Assembly (NCBI RefSeq): GCF_035998295.1 | Contig: NZ_DASYHS010000288.1 | Span: 1-9,124, forward strand | Length of the DNA: 9,124 nt | Reading direction: 5' to 3' | DNA from: DASYHS01 sp035998295 | GTDB lineage: Bacteria > Pseudomonadota > Alphaproteobacteria > Azospirillales > Azospirillaceae | Part shown: piece after piece, positions 6,578 to 9,124 of the stretch | Layout of the letters: the number at the start of each line of letters is the position of its first letter | Position numbering within the stretch: the stretch's first letter is position 1 | Position numbers and translations under genes: made by a program | The notes under the pieces: model-generated | The model's input: only the letters and a program-made list of their open reading frames with translations | The model's database searches: none | Told to the model about the DNA's origin: nothing

Positions 6578-7138
6578 ATGACCGGCTCGGAACGCGTGTG
6601 CGTCGGCCAGATCACGGGCGCCCACGGCGTGCGCGGCCTCGTGAAGCTGAAGAGCTTCACCGGGGACCCCGCCGCCATCGGCGGCTACGATCCGCTGACC
6701 GACGGTTCGGGCAAGCGGGTCTTCCGAGTCCGGCTGATGTCGGCGGCCAAGGACCACTGGATCGCCCGCATCGAAGGCGTGGACGACCGCAACGTCGCCG
6801 AGGCCCTCTCCGGTACCTGTCTCTACGTCGAGCGTTCCCGGCTGCCGGAACCGGAAGAGGACGAGTTCTACCATGCCGATCTGATCGGCCTGCCGGCGTT
6901 CCTGCCGGATGGGACGCGGTTCGGCGAGGTAGTCGCGCTTCACGATTTCGGCGCGGGCGACGTCATGGAGGTGCGGATGGCCGCGGAAGGCACGGCGATG
7001 GTGCCCTTCACGCGGAAGGCGGTGCCGGTCGTCGATCCGCGCGGCGGCCGGGTCATCGTCGATCCGCCCGCCGGGCTGCTCGATCCCGCGTCCCCCTCTG
7101 GCGAAGGGGCCGGCGAGGGCGGGGAAGAGGTGTCGTGA
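6578..7138 (+). CDS. rimM: Ribosome maturation factor RimM
   Basis: RimM binds S19 and the 30S head and helps late 30S assembly and 16S rRNA processing. The 186 residues contain the N-terminal RimM domain, with VGQITGAHGVRGLVK (9-23), followed by the linker EDEFYHADLIGL (94-105) and a PRC-barrel domain with GEVVALHDFGAGDVMEV (116-132) and VPFTRKAVPVVD (142-153). The usual ending V-x-PP-x-GLL is at 161-168. A further 18 residues, rich in Gly, Glu and Ser (ASPSGEGAGEGGEE), look like low-complexity DNA added at the 3' end. The ATG at 6578 lies 41 bases after rpsP with a poor ribosome-binding site. Its TGA overlaps the GTG start of trmD, indicating translational coupling. Confidence 0.97.
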   Translation: MTGSERVCVGQITGAHGVRGLVKLKSFTGDPAAIGGYDPLTDGSGKRVFRVRLMSAAKDHWIARIEGVDDRNVAEALSGTCLYVERSRLPEPEEDEFYHADLIGLPAFLPDGTRFGEVVALHDFGAGDVMEVRMAAEGTAMVPFTRKAVPVVDPRGGRVIVDPPAGLLDPASPSGEGAGEGGEEVS

Positions 7139-7920
7139 GCGCGCCCTGGTCGGTGCGGGTGCTGACCCTGTTCCCCGAGATGTTTCCGGGACCGCTCGGG
7201 TTCAGCCTCGCCGGAAAGGCGCTGGAAAGCGGGCTGTGGACGCTGGAAACAGTGGACATCCGGTCATACGCGCGCGATAAACACCGCTCCGTCGACGACG
7301 CCCCGTTCGGCGGCGGCCCCGGCATGGTGATGCGACCGGACGTTCTGGACGCGGCTCTCGCGGCCGCGGCCGATCCCATGGGGCGCGGGCGGGTGATCTA
7401 CCTGTCTCCCCGCGGCCGTCTCCTGAACCAGGAACTGGTCCGGGAACTGGCCGCGGAGCCGAGGGTGGTGCTGTTGTGCGGGCGGTTCGAGGGCGTCGAC
7501 GAACGCGTCCTCGACAAGCACGCGGTGGAGGAGGTCAGCGTCGGGGATTACGTGCTGTCCGGCGGAGAGCCGGCGGCGCTCGTCCTGATCGACGCGGTGG
7601 TCCGGCTGCTGCCCGGCGTGATGGGCAACGTCGAGACCGCCGGCGAGGAGAGTTTCGAGAGGGGATTGCTCGAGTATCCCCACTACACGCGGCCGGCCCT
7701 CTGGGAAGGCCGCGCGGTGCCGGAGGTTCTGCTGTCCGGTCACCACGAGAAGGTTGCGGCCTGGCGGCTCGCCGAGGCGGAGCGGATCACGCGGGACAGG
7801 CGTCCCGACCTGTGGGCGCCCTATCTCGAGCGCCGCGAGGCCGAGGAAAGAGCGAGGCCGCGCAAGCGGCGCAGGCATGCAGGAGACTCGGCCCGCCGGG
7901 ATGGCGCGCCGACGGAGTGA
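7135..7920 (+). CDS. trmD: tRNA (guanine-N1-)-methyltransferase TrmD
   Basis: TrmD transfers a methyl group from S-adenosylmethionine to N1 of G37, next to the anticodon, and so prevents +1 frameshifting. The 261-residue SPOUT enzyme shows VLTLFPEMFPG (9-19), DDAPFGGGPGMVM (54-66), and the trefoil-knot cofactor site LLCGRFEGVDERV (113-125) and SVGDYVLSGGEPA (135-147). LEYPHYTRP (179-187) lies in the tRNA-recognition part. At the position that aligns with E. coli Asp169, in EDSF, this protein has Glu172 (EESF). The C-terminal tail from about 239 is long and arginine-rich. The GTG start at 7135 shares four bases (GTGA) with the rimM stop, and GAAGAGG lies just upstream, so it is probably translated by coupling with rimM. 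Confidence 0.97.
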   Translation: MSAPWSVRVLTLFPEMFPGPLGFSLAGKALESGLWTLETVDIRSYARDKHRSVDDAPFGGGPGMVMRPDVLDAALAAAADPMGRGRVIYLSPRGRLLNQELVRELAAEPRVVLLCGRFEGVDERVLDKHAVEEVSVGDYVLSGGEPAALVLIDAVVRLLPGVMGNVETAGEESFERGLLEYPHYTRPALWEGRAVPEVLLSGHHEKVAAWRLAEAERITRDRRPDLWAPYLERREAEERARPRKRRRHAGDSARRDGAPTE

Positions 7921-7933
7921 AGGGGTGAGTGCG

Positions 7934-8323
7934 ATGAACATCATTCAACAGCTCGAGTCCGAGCAGATCGAGAAGCTGGTTTCCGTTCGCGCGGTTCCGG
8001 ACTTCTCGCCGGGCGACACCGTCCGCGTGAACGTGAAGGTCGTCGAGGGCTCGCGCGAGCGCGTCCAGGCCTACGAGGGCGTGTGCATCGCCCGCCGCAA
8101 TGCCGGGGTGAATTCCAGCTTCACCGTGCGCAAGATCAGCTACGGCGAGGGTGTGGAGCGCGTGTTCCCGCTCTATAGCCCGCGCATCGACTCGATCGAG
8201 CTGGTGCGCAAGGGCGACGTGCGCCGCGCGAAGCTGTACTACCTGCGTGAGCTGCGCGGCAAGGCCGCCCGTATCTCCGAGCGCACGACCGGCCGCGGCA
8301 TGGGCAAGAGCGCAGCCGAGTAA
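7934..8323 (+). CDS. rplS: 50S ribosomal protein L19
   Basis: L19 lies at the 30S-50S interface of the large subunit. The 129 residues open with NIIQQLESEQ and continue with the family core: DFSPGDTVRVNVKV (23-36), RVQAYEGVCIARR (43-55), SSFTVRKISYGEGVERVFPLYSP (61-83, the long signature stretch) and KLYYLRELRGKAARI (100-114). The basic C-terminal extension is slightly longer than in E. coli (115 residues), as is common in alphaproteobacteria. The ATG at 7934 follows AAGGGG by about ten bases and lies 13 bases after trmD. It is the last gene of the operon, and an intrinsic terminator follows 30 bases after its stop. Confidence 0.98.
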   Translation: MNIIQQLESEQIEKLVSVRAVPDFSPGDTVRVNVKVVEGSRERVQAYEGVCIARRNAGVNSSFTVRKISYGEGVERVFPLYSPRIDSIELVRKGDVRRAKLYYLRELRGKAARISERTTGRGMGKSAAE

Positions 8324-8352
8324 GGCTACCTCCCGCATCCGCACGCCCCGCG

Positions 8353-8382
8353 ACCCGCCCGGTCCACGACCGGGCGGGTTTT
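8353..8382 (+). terminator. Intrinsic terminator of the ffh-rplS operon
   Basis: A perfect 12-bp stem is formed by 8353-8364 and 8368-8379 with the loop CAC. The stem is very GC-rich (CCCGCCCGG/CCGGGCGGG) and ends in TTTT (8379-8382). It begins 30 bases after the rplS stop, a typical distance. Confidence 0.93.
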
Positions 8383-8395
8383 CGCGTTCGCGATC

Positions 8396-8420
8396 GGAAC
8401 TCCGCGCAGGGTCGGGGGTT
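8396..8420 (+). promoter_or_regulatory. Candidate EcfG (general stress response) promoter
   Basis: GGAAC at 8396-8400 and GGTT at 8417-8420 are separated by 16 bases. The alphaproteobacterial EcfG sigma factor recognises GGAAC-N16/17-CGTT, so only one base of the -10 element differs. The predicted start near 8428 would leave a leader of about 30 bases before the ATG at 8458. It lies just after the rplS terminator, so the small gene probably has its own promoter. A five-plus-three-base match can arise by chance in GC-rich DNA. Confidence 0.5.
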
Positions 8421-8457
8421 GCTCTGGCATCTTCGACGGTTCACCGAGGAGGCGGAG

Positions 8458-8679
8458 ATGACCGAGGAACGCGACCAGAAGAACGAGGGCGAGGGCAACC
8501 GGACGGCCGCTCGCAACTACGACCAGGCGGCGACGGATCATGCCCGTTCGGGCAAGGCCGGCGAGCAGGCGCGCGAGGCGAAGGAAGCGCTGGACGGGCC
8601 CGAGGGCGAGGAACTGCGCCGGGCCGAGGAGAAGGGCCGGAGCCACGCCGCCGAGGAGGACCCGAAGCTCAAGCGCTGA
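8458..8679 (+). CDS. Small, highly charged hydrophilic protein of unknown function
   Basis: The 73-residue protein is nearly free of hydrophobic stretches and is rich in Glu, Arg, Lys, Ala and Gly. It contains EGEGNRTAARNYDQAATDHA (11-30), then SGKAGEQAREAKEALDGPEG (31-50) and EELRRAEEKGRSHAAEED (51-68). I recognise this general pattern from conserved hypothetical proteins of proteobacteria but know of no assigned function. There is no signal peptide, membrane helix or enzyme motif. The composition suggests a disordered or helical cytoplasmic protein, in the style of small stress-protective proteins. The ATG at 8458 has a strong Shine-Dalgarno (GAGGAGG) five bases upstream; an earlier in-frame start at 8419 lies on the promoter and is rejected. 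It is flanked by terminators on both sides, so it is monocistronic. Stress control is inferred from the upstream motif. Confidence 0.85.
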   Translation: MTEERDQKNEGEGNRTAARNYDQAATDHARSGKAGEQAREAKEALDGPEGEELRRAEEKGRSHAAEEDPKLKR

Positions 8680-8692
8680 GGTCGGATGGAAG

Positions 8693-8720
8693 TCCCCTCT
8701 CCCGCCGGCGGGAGAGGGGA
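8693..8720. terminator. Perfect 28-bp palindrome, probable bidirectional terminator
   Basis: The 28 bases form a perfect palindrome with 14-base arms (TCCCCTCTCCCGCC and its reverse complement) and no spacer. It starts 13 bases after the stop of the small plus-strand gene and ends three bases before the stop of the minus-strand glycosyltransferase. It could end transcription from both sides, although there is no T-run. Palindromes of the CCCTCTCCC-GGGAGAGGG kind are also scattered as intergenic repeats in GC-rich alphaproteobacteria, so it may be a member of a repeat family. Confidence 0.75.
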
Positions 8721-8723
8721 TCC

Positions 8724-9124
8724 TCAGGAAACGGGTTTCGCGCACCAGTCCCGCCACATCGCCCGGAAGGCCGCTTCCAGGTTGCGGGTGAAGCGGGGGC
8801 CGTCGCATAGCGGCGAGGCCGCCATCCCGCTCCGCAGCCCGGCCCTGACCGCAGCCAGGGCGTCGGGGTCCGAGGCGAGGCGAGCCGCGATGCGTACGTA
8901 GTCGTCGGCGTCGCGCGCTGCCCATTCCGGGTGGCCCAGGACGCTGGCGTGAGCCAGCGTATGGCGCGAGACGAAGCGGCGTTCCGGCAGCGTCACCACC
9001 GGGACGCCCATCCAGAACGCCTCCAGCGTCGTCAGGCCACCCGAGTAGGGGAAGGGATCGAGCGCGACGTCGACCTCGCCGTAGGCGGCGAGCAGGGCAG
9101 GGTGGGGAGCGCCCTCGGCGAGCG
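8724..9124 (-). CDS. GT41 (OGT/SPINDLY-type) glycosyltransferase, C-terminal fragment
   Basis: The visible 132 residues are the C-terminal end of a protein whose start lies beyond the window; the last complete codon is at 9120-9122. The signature is VDVALDPFPYSGG then LTTLEAFWMGVPVVTL (17-44), the UDP-binding core of the O-linked GlcNAc transferase/SPINDLY family. RFVSRH (49-54), SPLCD (103-107) and the terminal FRAMWRDWC (119-127) are also typical. Bacterial members usually have N-terminal tetratricopeptide repeats and glycosylate proteins such as flagellins or adhesins. Neither the repeats nor the target can be seen here. The stop is at 8724-8726, next to the 28-bp palindrome. An internal ATG at 9011 is not the start, because the conserved core continues upstream of it. 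Confidence 0.9.
   Translation of the reverse strand, partial: LAEGAPHPALLAAYGEVDVALDPFPYSGGLTTLEAFWMGVPVVTLPERRFVSRHTLAHASVLGHPEWAARDADDYVRIAARLASDPDALAAVRAGLRSGMAASPLCDGPRFTRNLEAAFRAMWRDWCAKPVS

Noticed and set aside
1..9124. CRISPR arrays, tRNA or rRNA genes, insertion sequences, phage or plasmid genes
   Set aside because: I read both strands and saw no direct-repeat/spacer arrays, tRNA-like cloverleaf ends, transposase or integrase motifs, or terminal inverted repeats with target duplications.

Overview
This is a GC-rich bacterial chromosome window. It most likely comes from an alphaproteobacterium, with Rhodospirillales-like as the best guess. The reasons are: the ffh-rpsP-rimM-trmD-rplS order and the sequences of those proteins; a D-Ala-D-Ala-carboxypeptidase-like SPOR tail at the left edge; a polytopic GT-C-like protein of a kind I associate with this class; and a GGAAC-N16-GGTT motif that fits the alphaproteobacterial EcfG general stress promoter. 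No rRNA, tRNA, CRISPR array, transposase, integrase or phage gene is visible.

Left part (1-4456). The plus-strand gene at 2-280 is the 3' end of a SPOR-domain cell-wall protein. It converges on a minus-strand set of three genes read from 4456 down to 321: a 450-residue pentapeptide-repeat protein, a polytopic GT-C-like membrane protein, and a family 2 glycosyltransferase of the polyprenyl-phosphate sugar synthase type with two C-terminal membrane helices. Gaps of 49 and 13 bases suggest one transcript. The two glycosyltransferases make a plausible donor-maker and donor-user pair for envelope glycosylation. The link of the pentapeptide protein to them is inferred from position only.

Divergent intergenic region (4457-4760). 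A near-consensus sigma-70 promoter (TTGACA-N17-TATTTT, 4599-4627) faces right toward ffh. A 15-base inverted repeat lies upstream of the leftward genes. The ffh leader is about 125 bases and contains a possible 37-codon upstream ORF whose stop overlaps the ffh start codon.

Central part (4761-8382). This is the SRP and ribosome-maturation operon: ffh (SRP GTPase), rpsP (S16), rimM (30S maturation factor), trmD (tRNA m1G37 methyltransferase) and rplS (L19). It closes with a textbook intrinsic terminator at 8353-8382. A small hairpin just before rimM and the GTGA overlap of rimM and trmD fit the known low translation of those two genes relative to the two ribosomal proteins.

Right part (8383-9124). 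A candidate EcfG stress promoter precedes a 73-residue, very hydrophilic protein of unknown function. A perfect 28-bp GC-rich palindrome follows, probably a bidirectional terminator. It faces the 3' end of a minus-strand GT41 (OGT/SPINDLY-type) glycosyltransferase that runs off the window.

The core is ordinary housekeeping. The most interesting items are the putative stress-regulated small gene, the pentapeptide/GT-C/GT2 cluster, the duplicated architecture of the pentapeptide protein, and the palindromic repeats. I do not see a clearly new defence or mobile system.
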